From Corynebacterium simulans (lineage in GTDB: Bacteria > Actinomycetota > Actinomycetes > Mycobacteriales > Mycobacteriaceae), in assembly GCF_001586215.1 (NCBI RefSeq), contig NZ_CP014634.1:2480001-2544000 (forward strand): 64,000 bases of DNA. The letters are read 5' to 3'. Under the pieces are notes generated by a model that saw nothing but the letters and a program-made list of their open reading frames with translations, did not search any database and was not told the origin of the DNA. How positions within the stretch are numbered: the stretch's first letter is position 1; each line of letters opens with the position of its first letter. This document shows positions 36,950 through 46,010 of the stretch, in pieces. Position numbers and translations under genes: made by a program.

Positions 36950-37226
36950 GCTTCTGCTGAACCTTAGTGTTTCAACTATCCAGACCGGTTTAAGACAAGT
37001 TGGGTTTGCTAATGCGTGCCTTGTTTAGCAGAGAAGCTTGCGTGAGTTCAGCCCTTTCGAGGCAGCTTGCTGCTTTGTTCGGAGCATCGGCATGAAACTC
37101 ATTTAAATGATGGGGCATGACGCTTCCTCTTTCTGCTTCAGGACATGTATGCGGAGTAATGTAAGATGAACACGATTTTATAGATCTTGGTAGAGATCGC
37201 TAGTTCGACGGAGAAGGAGTTGCACC
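36950..37226 (+). promoter_or_regulatory. Gene-free region upstream of rbfA
   Basis: The best promoter element is GTAAGATG (TAAGAT at 37162-37167), giving a leader of about 53 nt with a GATCT/AGATC repeat (37183-37198). AAGGAG precedes rbfA. The rest of the stretch shows no ORF or RNA gene I can support. Confidence 0.4.
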
Positions 37227-37670
37227 ATGGTTGACCACGCGCGTGCTGCACGAATGGCCAAGCGTATTCAGGAAATCGTGGCGAGTGCTATCGAACGCGA
37301 GATCAAGGATCGTCGCCTCGAGATGGTGACCATCACCGATACTCGCGTCACGGGCGATCTCCACGATGCCACTGTTTACTACACCGTGCGCGGCAAGGAC
37401 ATCGACTCCGAGCCAGACTTCGACAAGGCAGCAGAGGCACTCAACCGCGCGAAGGGCCAGCTGCGCAAGATTGTGGGCGATCAGCTCTCCGTGCGCTTTA
37501 CCCCGACGCTCGCCTTCGAGGTCGATACCGTTCCGGAGGCTTCCGCCCACATGGAGGATTTGCTGGAGCGCGCCCGCGCCCGCGATGCGGAGCTTGCCAA
37601 GCTGAAGGCCAACGCGAAGCCGGCTGGAGACGCAAACCCATACAAGGATTCCGATCGGGAAGAGGCCTAG
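37227..37670 (+). CDS. rbfA: 30S ribosome-binding factor RbfA
   Basis: KH-fold factor for 16S rRNA 5'-end maturation and cold adaptation. The 147-residue product has the [20 protein letters not shown] helix, [21 protein letters not shown] and the [11 protein letters not shown] strand. It is 1 bp before the DHH gene, so the two are cotranscribed. A terminator and a separate promoter cut it off from infB. Confidence 0.96.
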   Translation: MVDHARAARMAKRIQEIVASAIEREIKDRRLEMVTITDTRVTGDLHDATVYYTVRGKDIDSEPDFDKAAEALNRAKGQLRKIVGDQLSVRFTPTLAFEVDTVPEASAHMEDLLERARARDAELAKLKANAKPAGDANPYKDSDREEA

Positions 37671-37671
37671 G

Positions 37672-38664
37672 GTGCGCCGCGCTGATTATCAAGGCGCCGC
37701 CGACGCCTTGATAGAAGCGAGCAGCATCTGCATCATTACGCACCTGCGCCCCGATGCGGATGCTATCGGCTCTGCCGCCGCGTTGAACCTGGCGTTGCGC
37801 CAGCGGGGCAAGCAGACCCGCACCGTCATCGGCCAGGAACGCCCGTTTTCGAACAATCTCTTCACCATCCCTGCCTCCGACGAGATTGAGCTCGTCAACA
37901 CCCTGCCAAAAGGCTATGATCTTTATGTCACGGTGGACTGCGGTTCCATCGACCGCACCGGCGCTCTCATGGGGGAGTTGGAGAAGATGGCAGGCACCGG
38001 CCGGGTTCTGTGCATCGACCACCACGCATCGAACCGCGGTTTCGGTTCCATCAACCTGATTGATCCGGAGTGCGAGTCCACCACTGTGGTGCTTCTCGAC
38101 GTCCTCGATATGCTCTCCGTGCAGATCGATCGTGGGATTGCGCATTGCCTTTATGCCGGTCTGGTTACCGACACCGGCAGCTTCCGCTGGGGTCGGCCAG
38201 TCATGCACGACATCGCTGCCCGCCTGATGTTCTATGGGCTCGATACCAAACAGATCGCAGTGGATCTGATGGACTCCAATACTGCCGACGACGTGCAGAT
38301 GGTCGGCCGCGTGCTGTCTGGTCTGCGCATCATCGAGGCCGGCGAGCACCGCCTCGGCACGCTTATTGTGCCCGTTGAGGAAGTACAGTCGCACTCCGAT
38401 TCTGCCGTGGAATCCATGGTGGACTTCGTGCGCGCGCTCAAAGGCACTGACATGGGCGTGGTGTTCAAAGAGCAACGCGCGGGAGTCTGGGCGGTGTCGC
38501 TGCGTTCTTCCACCGTTAACTGCGCGCAGGTGGCGCTCATGTTCGACGGCGGCGGGCACATCCCGGCGGCCGGCTATACGGCCCTGGGCAAACCAGAAGA
38601 AATCATTGCTCATCTCGTCGACGCACTTGCCAATTACGACGAAGAAAATGCTGTAGGGGAGTAA
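37672..38664 (+). CDS. DHH/DHHA1 phosphoesterase (NrnA-like oligoribonuclease / pAp phosphatase)
   Basis: Manganese-dependent phosphoesterase of the NrnA/c-di-NMP phosphodiesterase group, degrading nanoRNA, pGpG/pApA or pAp in relatives. The 330-residue product has HLRPDADAIGS (D28, D30), VDCGS, the D116-H117-H118 motif and the C-terminal DHHA1 GGGHIPAAG. It starts at GTG 1 bp after rbfA. Mycobacterial relatives act on cyclic dinucleotide intermediates, but the exact substrate cannot be read from sequence. Confidence 0.9.
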   Translation: MRRADYQGAADALIEASSICIITHLRPDADAIGSAAALNLALRQRGKQTRTVIGQERPFSNNLFTIPASDEIELVNTLPKGYDLYVTVDCGSIDRTGALMGELEKMAGTGRVLCIDHHASNRGFGSINLIDPECESTTVVLLDVLDMLSVQIDRGIAHCLYAGLVTDTGSFRWGRPVMHDIAARLMFYGLDTKQIAVDLMDSNTADDVQMVGRVLSGLRIIEAGEHRLGTLIVPVEEVQSHSDSAVESMVDFVRALKGTDMGVVFKEQRAGVWAVSLRSSTVNCAQVALMFDGGGHIPAAGYTALGKPEEIIAHLVDALANYDEENAVGE

Positions 38665-38741
38665 CCATCACGCGGCGCGAACAGGACAATGCTTCGGCAG
38701 AAGCAGAAGATACTTCGAAGCCAGGTAAGGCAGTCACCCGC

Positions 38742-40016
38742 GTGAGCGCTGGTGAGGTATTTCGCCTCGCGTTTCCGGCGCTCGGCGTGCTCGCTGCCAT
38801 GCCGCTCTACCTGTTGTTGGATACGGCAGTGGTGGGCCGCCTCGGCGCGCATCAGCTGGCCGCACTCGGCGCTGCGGCGACCATCCACACGGTTGTCACC
38901 ACCCAGCTGACCTTCCTTTCCTATGGCACCACGGCGCGTGCCTCCCGGCTCTTCGGCGCGGGCAAGAAGGACGAGGCCGTAGCCGAAGGCGTACAAGCTA
39001 CCTACGTGGCCATCGGCGTGGGCATGACTTTGGCGGTCATCATGTGGTTGGGCGCAGGGCACTTTGCGCGCTGGCTAACCGGCAATCCAGAAACTGCCCA
39101 GGACACCGCGCTGTGGCTGCGCATCGCTGCCTTCGCTATCCCGCTCAATCTCATCGAGATGGCAGGCAACGGTTGGATGCGCGGCGTTCAAAACACCGTA
39201 AAACCGCTGCTTTTTACCCTGGCCGGCCTCATTCCTGGCGCCATCGCTGTGCCAGTGTTCGTCCACCAGTGGGGCCTTGCCGGCTCCGCCTGGGCCACCG
39301 TGCTGGGCATGGCTATCATGGCCACGCTATTTCTGCGCGAGCTCCACCGTGAGCACGTGGGGTCCTGGCGGCTGCAGTGGGGCGTCGTCAAGCGCCAGCT
39401 CGTGTTGGGCCGCGATCTCATCGTGCGCTCTGCCAGCTTCCAGGTGGCCTTCCTTTCGGCCGCCGCCGTGGCCTCCCGCTTCGGAACGGCCCAGCTTGCC
39501 GCGCATCAGATCATGATTCAGCTGTGGAACTTCCTGTCGCTTGTGCTGGATTCTCTGGCCATCGCCGCCCAGGCGCTGACCGGCGCGGCGCTCGGCGCGG
39601 GCTCAGCCAAGCATGCGCGCAGCGTCGGCACCAAGGTCACTTTCTACTCCACGGCCTTTGCACTCGGGCTCGGCGCAGTCTTAGCCCTGGGCATCGGCAT
39701 CATTCCTGCGCTTTTCACCACCGATGCAGTGGTGCTCGAGGTCATCCGGCTGCCGTGGCTCATCATGATTGCCATGGTGGTTCTGGGAGGCGTGGTTTTT
39801 GCACTCGACGGCGTCCTGCTCGGCGCCAGCGATGCCGCCTTCCTGCGCACGCTGACCGTCGTTTCGGTGCTTTGTGGATTCCTGCCCGGCGTGTGGGCGG
39901 CCTACGCCTTGGGCGCGGGCCTGCCCGGCGTGTGGTGCGGCCTTGCGCTGTTTGTTTTCATCCGTTTCCTCGGGGTGGTCTATCGCTTCCGCTCGATGCG
40001 CTGGGCCGTGGTCTAA
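38742..40016 (+). CDS. MATE family (DinF-like) multidrug efflux transporter
   Basis: A 424-residue membrane protein with 12 expected helices in two repeats, of the DinF branch of MATE exporters (VFRLAFPALGVLAAMPLYLLLD, DTAVVGRLG, GAGKKDEAVAEG). It probably exports organic cations or toxic compounds. The start is uncertain. GTG at 38742 is the first canonical start, but the frame stays open back to 38661, and an ATC at 38667 follows GGGGAG with good spacing and would add a hydrophilic 25-residue tail. It follows the DHH gene directly. Confidence 0.88.
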   Translation: MSAGEVFRLAFPALGVLAAMPLYLLLDTAVVGRLGAHQLAALGAAATIHTVVTTQLTFLSYGTTARASRLFGAGKKDEAVAEGVQATYVAIGVGMTLAVIMWLGAGHFARWLTGNPETAQDTALWLRIAAFAIPLNLIEMAGNGWMRGVQNTVKPLLFTLAGLIPGAIAVPVFVHQWGLAGSAWATVLGMAIMATLFLRELHREHVGSWRLQWGVVKRQLVLGRDLIVRSASFQVAFLSAAAVASRFGTAQLAAHQIMIQLWNFLSLVLDSLAIAAQALTGAALGAGSAKHARSVGTKVTFYSTAFALGLGAVLALGIGIIPALFTTDAVVLEVIRLPWLIMIAMVVLGGVVFALDGVLLGASDAAFLRTLTVVSVLCGFLPGVWAAYALGAGLPGVWCGLALFVFIRFLGVVYRFRSMRWAVV

Positions 40017-40045
40017 CCTGAAAGGGAAGAAGAAAGGAGCACGCC

Positions 40046-40873
40046 ATGGCCACCTTATGGGCGGTGTCAGATCTCCACGCGGCAGTGCGCGCCAATTCCA
40101 GCCGCATCGATGAGCTCTACCCGCAAGATCCTGCCGATTGGCTCATCGTGGCCGGTGACGTGGCCGAGCGCACCGAACTCGTACTGCGCATCCTCACCAA
40201 GCTTTCGCGGCGCTATGCCAAGGTGATCTGGGTGCCGGGAAACCACGAGCTCTTCTCGCGTTCCCAAGATAGGTGCCAGGGCCGCGCCAAGTATGACGAG
40301 CTGGTGGAGGGCTGCCGCGAAATCGGCGTGGTGACTCCGGAAGACCCATATCCCGTCTTCGGCGGCGTGACCATCGTGCCGCTGTTTACCCTTTATGATT
40401 ACAGCTTCCGCCCACCCGGCACCACCGTCGAGGGTGCCCTAGAGCGTGCCCGTGAACGCCAGATTGTCATGACCGATGACTTCGCCATCGCTCCCTTCGT
40501 CGACGTTCGCGCCTGGTGCTGGGATCGCCTTGCCTATTCCATCAAGCGCCTTTCCCGGGTAAGTGGGCCTACGGTGTTGGTCAATCACTGGCCGCTGGTT
40601 CAAGAACCCACTCTGCGCATGGCGTGGCCGGAAATCGCCCTGTGGTGCGGCACTCGCCATACCCACTCGTGGGCGCGGCGCTATAACGCGCAGGCGGTCA
40701 TCTACGGTCACCTGCATCTGCCCGGCCGCACCAACGTCGATGGGGTAGACCACATCGAGGTCTCACTGGGCTATCCCCGCGAGTGGGAGGCGCACGGACA
40801 TCTCCAGCAGTGGCCCTATCCGGTCCTACACAGTGATGAGCCTGCGTCCTCGGCGCTTGAGGAGGTGCGCTAA
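40046..40873 (+). CDS. Calcineurin-like metallophosphoesterase
   Basis: A 275-residue dinuclear metal phosphoesterase. Motifs are in order: D9-x-H11 (SDLHA), GDVAER (D38), GNHE (65-68), NHWP, and GHLHLPGRT near the C-terminus. The substrate is unknown. AAAGGAG precedes the ATG, and its TAA overlaps the pptT ATG by one base, so the phosphoesterase and the phosphopantetheinyl transferase are translationally coupled. A similar pairing occurs in mycobacteria, where the neighbour PptH was described as a phosphopantetheinyl hydrolase; this gene is a good candidate for that role. Confidence 0.88.
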   Translation: MATLWAVSDLHAAVRANSSRIDELYPQDPADWLIVAGDVAERTELVLRILTKLSRRYAKVIWVPGNHELFSRSQDRCQGRAKYDELVEGCREIGVVTPEDPYPVFGGVTIVPLFTLYDYSFRPPGTTVEGALERARERQIVMTDDFAIAPFVDVRAWCWDRLAYSIKRLSRVSGPTVLVNHWPLVQEPTLRMAWPEIALWCGTRHTHSWARRYNAQAVIYGHLHLPGRTNVDGVDHIEVSLGYPREWEAHGHLQQWPYPVLHSDEPASSALEEVR

Positions 40874-41541
40874 TGCTGGAACCACACCTGTTCCCAGATA
40901 CCGCCCGCTACTGCTACGTGCGCACCGACGCTGCGCTTACGGATTTGGTGAATTACACGCAGCTGGATCCGGAGGAGCAATCCTTGGTCTCCCAGGCAGT
41001 TGACGTGCGCAAGGCGGAATTCGGAGACGCCCGCTGGTGCGCGCATCGCGCTTTGCAGGAGCTGGGCTGTGCAAGTCAGGAGCCCATCATGCGCGGCGAG
41101 CGGGGCATGCCGCTGTGGCCACACGGCTATACCGGTTCCATGACGCATACAGAGGGGCTGCGCGCGGCGGTAGCGGCTCCGATTAAACATGTGCGCTCCA
41201 TGGGCCTCGATGCCGAACCCGCCGAGCCATTGCCCGATCACGTGCTGACCATGATTGCGCGCGCAGGGGAGATGGCGCAGTTAACGCAGCTTGCCGACGC
41301 CGGAATCGCCTGCCCCGATCGCCTCTTGTTCTGCGCCAAGGAAGCCACATACAAGGCGTGGTTTCCCATGACACATCGCTGGCTGGACTTCGACCAGGCA
41401 GAGATCGACCTGCGCCTCGATGGCACCTTGATCTCCTATATCTTGGCCCGGCCGACCCCCGTGCCGCTGATTAGTGGCCGCTGGATTATCCGCGATGGCT
41501 TCGTCATCGTCTCCACGGTCGTTCCCGCGGTGGGCTTTTAG
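40873..41541 (+). CDS. pptT: 4'-phosphopantetheinyl transferase (PptT/EntD type)
   Basis: Transfers phosphopantetheine from CoA to carrier domains; in corynebacteria such enzymes activate FAS-I and the mycolate-condensing Pks13. The 222-residue product has GSMTHTEG, GLDAEPAEPLP (metal ligands D113, E115) and the FCAKEATYKAWFP signature (K156, E157, K161). It overlaps the upstream phosphoesterase gene by 1 bp. A set of paired hairpins separates it from convergent truB. Confidence 0.92.
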   Translation: MLEPHLFPDTARYCYVRTDAALTDLVNYTQLDPEEQSLVSQAVDVRKAEFGDARWCAHRALQELGCASQEPIMRGERGMPLWPHGYTGSMTHTEGLRAAVAAPIKHVRSMGLDAEPAEPLPDHVLTMIARAGEMAQLTQLADAGIACPDRLLFCAKEATYKAWFPMTHRWLDFDQAEIDLRLDGTLISYILARPTPVPLISGRWIIRDGFVIVSTVVPAVGF

Positions 41542-41583
41542 TGGTGGGCTTTTAATAGCCCACCTTTAATAGCCCACCTTTAC
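41529..41583. terminator. Bidirectional terminator with duplicated arms between pptT and truB
   Basis: GGTGGGCT (41543-41550) pairs with AGCCCACC (41557-41564). The left arm is duplicated upstream at 41529, and a 14-bp unit starting TTTAATAGCCCACC is repeated at 41551 and 41565, giving alternative hairpins with T runs on both strands. Confidence 0.65.
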
Positions 41584-41585
41584 GC

Positions 41586-43542
<1,957 letters not shown>

Positions 43543-44469
43543 ATGAAGGTCATTTTGGATCTCGATACCGGGATCGACGATGCCTTAGCGCTGGCCTATG
43601 CGCTGGCGCATCCTGACCTTGAGCTCATCGGCGTGACGGTGACTTATGGCAACGTGCCTGTGGAGCTGGGCGTGCGCAATACCTTGGTTTTGCTGGAGCT
43701 GCTCGGCGCGGGCGGCGTCCCGGTCTTTGCCGGTGCGCAGTCGGCGGGATTCCAGGTCAAGCCAATTTCCGCATTCATCCATGGCCGCAATGGCATTGGC
43801 GACGTCCTGCTTCCGCCGCCGCGCGGGCGCGCGCAAAAAGAATCCGCGGTGGAGTTCTTGTGCCGTGCCGCGCGGAAGCACGGTCAGGAACTGGTGATTA
43901 TCCCGACTGGGCCGTCCACCACGATTGCGGCGGCGCTGAAAGCTGAGCCGGCACTCGCGGATACTCGCATCGTCATGATGGGCGGCGCCCTGACCGTGCC
44001 GGGCAACGTCACCACCTGGTCTGAGGCCAATGTGGCGCAGGACCCCGCTGCCACGGACTTCCTCTTCCGCACTGCACGCGATGTCACGATGGTGGGCTTG
44101 GATGTCACGCTGCAAACGCTTCTGACCACTGCGGAGACCCGGCAGTGGCGTGGGCTCGGTACACGGGCCGGACGCGTTTATGCGGACATGCTCGACTATT
44201 ACATCCGCGCCTACGCCGCCATCGAACCGGACCTTGGCGGTTGTGGCCTGCATGATCCGCTCGCGGTGGCCGTGGCGGCAGACCCTCGCCTGGTCACCTG
44301 CTTCGATACCAACCTGGTCTGTGAAACCACTGGCACGACCCCTGGCCGCACCATCGGCGACGTTGCCAGGATGAAAGAACCACACAAGGCTGCCCACGTG
44401 GCAGTAGAGGTGGATGCCCCGCGCTTCGTGGCCGAGCTGATGGACAAGCTCGATTCGCTTCTGCAATAG
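43543..44469 (+). CDS. Inosine-uridine-preferring nucleoside hydrolase family protein
   Basis: Hydrolyses the N-glycosidic bond of ribonucleosides for salvage. The 308-residue product has the N-terminal calcium-binding motif DLDTGIDDA (D8, D12, D13), VTVTYGNVP, IPTGPSTTIA, IVMMGGAL and GGCGLHDPLAVA with the catalytic-site His and Asp. The ATG follows the ribF TAA without a gap, so it is translated by coupling. Nucleoside specificity cannot be told. Confidence 0.9.
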   Translation: MKVILDLDTGIDDALALAYALAHPDLELIGVTVTYGNVPVELGVRNTLVLLELLGAGGVPVFAGAQSAGFQVKPISAFIHGRNGIGDVLLPPPRGRAQKESAVEFLCRAARKHGQELVIIPTGPSTTIAAALKAEPALADTRIVMMGGALTVPGNVTTWSEANVAQDPAATDFLFRTARDVTMVGLDVTLQTLLTTAETRQWRGLGTRAGRVYADMLDYYIRAYAAIEPDLGGCGLHDPLAVAVAADPRLVTCFDTNLVCETTGTTPGRTIGDVARMKEPHKAAHVAVEVDAPRFVAELMDKLDSLLQ

Positions 44470-44525
44470 CATTAACGTGCAGAAAGTGGCGTATCTTCCT
44501 GCGAATTGTTCCAAGAAGTCGCAGT

Positions 44526-44555
44526 TTGGGTTTGGGGCAGAAAAGCTGTTAGAGT
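44526..44555 (+). promoter_or_regulatory. Candidate rpsO promoter
   Basis: TTGGGT (44526-44531), an 18-bp spacer and TAGAGT (44550-44555) predict a start near 44562 and a leader of about 80 nt containing the structured element below. Confidence 0.45.
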
Positions 44556-44573
44556 TATCCCTTGGCTTTGTGA

Positions 44574-44633
44574 CTGCGGTCCGCAGCAGTTAAAGGCGCT
44601 AAGAATTTCATGCGGACTGAAATACAATAGGAG
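44574..44633 (+). promoter_or_regulatory. Candidate S15 autoregulatory leader (hairpin plus loop pairing)
   Basis: ATTTCA (44605-44610) and TGAAAT (44618-44623) form a hairpin with the 7-nt loop TGCGGAC (44611-44617), ending 5 nt before AGGAG (44629-44633). That loop is perfectly complementary to GTCCGCA at 44579-44585, so a pseudoknot or a competing 9-bp stem (44577-44585 with 44611-44619) can form. S15 controls its own translation through leader RNA in several phyla; here it is inferred. Confidence 0.45.
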
Positions 44634-44642
44634 AAATCCAAC

Positions 44643-44912
44643 ATGGCTTTGAGCACTGAGAAGAAGGCAGAGATCCTCAAGGAGTACGGCCTGCACGAGA
44701 CCGATACCGGCTCCCCAGAGGCACAGATCGCTCTGCTGACCTCCCGTATCAACACCCTGACCGAGCACCTGAAGTTCCACAAGCACGATCACCACTCCCG
44801 TCGTGGTCTGCTGCTGATGGTCGGTCGTCGCCGCGGCCTGCTGAAGTACCTCGCAGCTAACGACATCGATCGTTACCGTGACCTCATCTCCCGCCTGGGC
44901 CTGCGCCGCTAA
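44643..44912 (+). CDS. rpsO: 30S ribosomal protein S15
   Basis: Primary 16S rRNA-binding protein of the 30S platform, 89 residues as usual. The conserved blocks [35 protein letters not shown] and RRRGLLKYL are present. AGGAG lies 9 nt before the ATG. Its own terminator follows, so pnp is transcribed separately, about 1.1 kb downstream, with two unrelated genes in between. Confidence 0.98.
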   Translation: MALSTEKKAEILKEYGLHETDTGSPEAQIALLTSRINTLTEHLKFHKHDHHSRRGLLLMVGRRRGLLKYLAANDIDRYRDLISRLGLRR

Positions 44913-44928
44913 GCCTTTCGGTTGCTTT

Positions 44929-44964
44929 CAAACCCCGTCTTCGGACGGGGTTTGTTGCGTTTTG
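44929..44964 (+). terminator. Terminator after rpsO
   Basis: CAAACCCCGTC (44929-44939) pairs with GACGGGGTTTG (44944-44954) around a TTCG loop, followed by TTGCGTTTT. Confidence 0.85.
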
Positions 44965-45008
44965 AGGCCGTCTCGATCACGCATCAGGTATCGCGGCCCC
45001 AGAGACGG

Positions 45009-45020
45009 TAGCTTGGCACC
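45009..45020 (+). promoter_or_regulatory. Putative leaderless promoter of the DUF4288 gene (-10 TAGCTT)
   Basis: TAGCTT (45009-45014) ends 6 nt before the ATG at 45021. Confidence 0.4.
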
Positions 45021-45335
45021 ATGGAACCTTATATCGGCATTGTCGTTTTTGAACTTGAATCGGTAGAGCCCAGTGAGCCGTCGTATTTCCGGGAAGATTT
45101 TGTCCTCGTCCGTGCCACAGACGACGATGAGGCGCGCGCGAAGGTCGAGGCGCTGGCGCGTAGCCAAGAATCGGCAGAGCATCCCACAATCGTGATGCGC
45201 CACATCGTGGATGTCGCGCCCACACTCGACGGCACGGTCGAGGGAGACGTGGACCTCTATGCGCGCCACTTTGCGTCGCTTGAGGACTATGCGCGCTTCG
45301 AAATGATGCTGGGAGGGCGCGACCCGTTCGCCTAG
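45021..45335 (+). CDS. DUF4288-like small cytoplasmic protein
   Basis: A 104-residue acidic protein. The pattern IGIVVFELES...REDFVLVRATDDDEARAKVEAL...IVDVAPTL resembles DUF4288 proteins, a small alpha/beta family of unknown function. No catalytic motif, signal or membrane segment is visible. It is convergent with the CPBP-family gene 13 bp away. Family assignment is by pattern recall and is moderate. Confidence 0.65.
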   Translation: MEPYIGIVVFELESVEPSEPSYFREDFVLVRATDDDEARAKVEALARSQESAEHPTIVMRHIVDVAPTLDGTVEGDVDLYARHFASLEDYARFEMMLGGRDPFA

Positions 45336-45348
45336 TCCTGTGCGTGGG

Positions 45349-45861
45349 CTACACGAGGAGCACTGCCGTGAGGACGTTGATGGTAGCGTGCACGGTGGCG
45401 CCGGGCCATAGAGAAGCGCTTTTCTCGCGCAGCCAACCCATGGCGAAGCCGGTGGCAATCTGCAAAACAAAGAGCGGGATGAGGCTGATATCCAGCATGG
45501 CCAGCGGTAGGTGGATGAGGCCGAAGAGGAGGCCCTGCACTGTAATTCCCGCGCCGACATTCCAGCGCTGGGTGATAATTCCTTGTAGGAAACCGCGGAA
45601 GAAGATCTCTTCGCCCACCGCGCGCAGCGCCATCGCGAGGAATCCCATTGCCGTTGTTGCAGTCGTGGTCTGCGCGACAACCTCCGGCGGCGCAGGCAAC
45701 AACGCGAGGTAGCTCAGCACCAGCAATACGAGCAGCATCACCGCTGCCCACGCCCACCCGCGCGCCCATGGACGTCCCAGTCCGCAGACGGCGACTGCCG
45801 GCTGGCGGCGGAGGAGAAGGTAGATGAGTGTGGGAAGCGACCACAGCAACAACATGACCAT
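45349..45861 (-). CDS. CPBP-family intramembrane glutamic endopeptidase
   Basis: A short (170-residue) CAAX/Abi-type membrane protease. The conserved E84-E85-x3-R89 (EEIFFRG), the H117 motif (FGLIHLPLAM) and H158-x3-N162 (VHATINVL) are all present, so it should be active. The N-terminal helices number fewer than in larger family members. CPBP proteins serve in prenyl-protein processing or bacteriocin self-immunity, but no bacteriocin gene is nearby. Its ATG has a -10 hexamer 6 nt upstream. Confidence 0.85.
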   Translation of the reverse strand: MVMLLLWSLPTLIYLLLRRQPAVAVCGLGRPWARGWAWAAVMLLVLLVLSYLALLPAPPEVVAQTTTATTAMGFLAMALRAVGEEIFFRGFLQGIITQRWNVGAGITVQGLLFGLIHLPLAMLDISLIPLFVLQIATGFAMGWLREKSASLWPGATVHATINVLTAVLLV

Positions 45862-45873
45862 GGTTTAAGTCTA
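45862..45873 (-). promoter_or_regulatory. Putative leaderless promoter of the CPBP gene (-10 TAGACT)
   Basis: TAGACT on the minus strand (45868-45873) ends 6 nt before the ATG at 45861. Confidence 0.45.
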
Positions 45874-45903
45874 AGTCTGTACCGCGATTCGGGGAGCGTG
45901 ATG

Positions 45904-45934
45904 TTCGACATAATCCCAGGAAAGCTGCTAAAAT
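45904..45934 (+). promoter_or_regulatory. Candidate pnp promoter
   Basis: TTCGAC (45904-45909), a 19-bp spacer and the extended -10 TGC-TAAAAT (45929-45934) give a leader of about 70 nt. Confidence 0.5.
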
Positions 45935-46010
45935 CGCTACTCGTTGTAGAAACCTAACCATTTTTAACCGGCGGCACCGATGATCGCCGGACTACAAGGA
46001 GTAGAAAACT

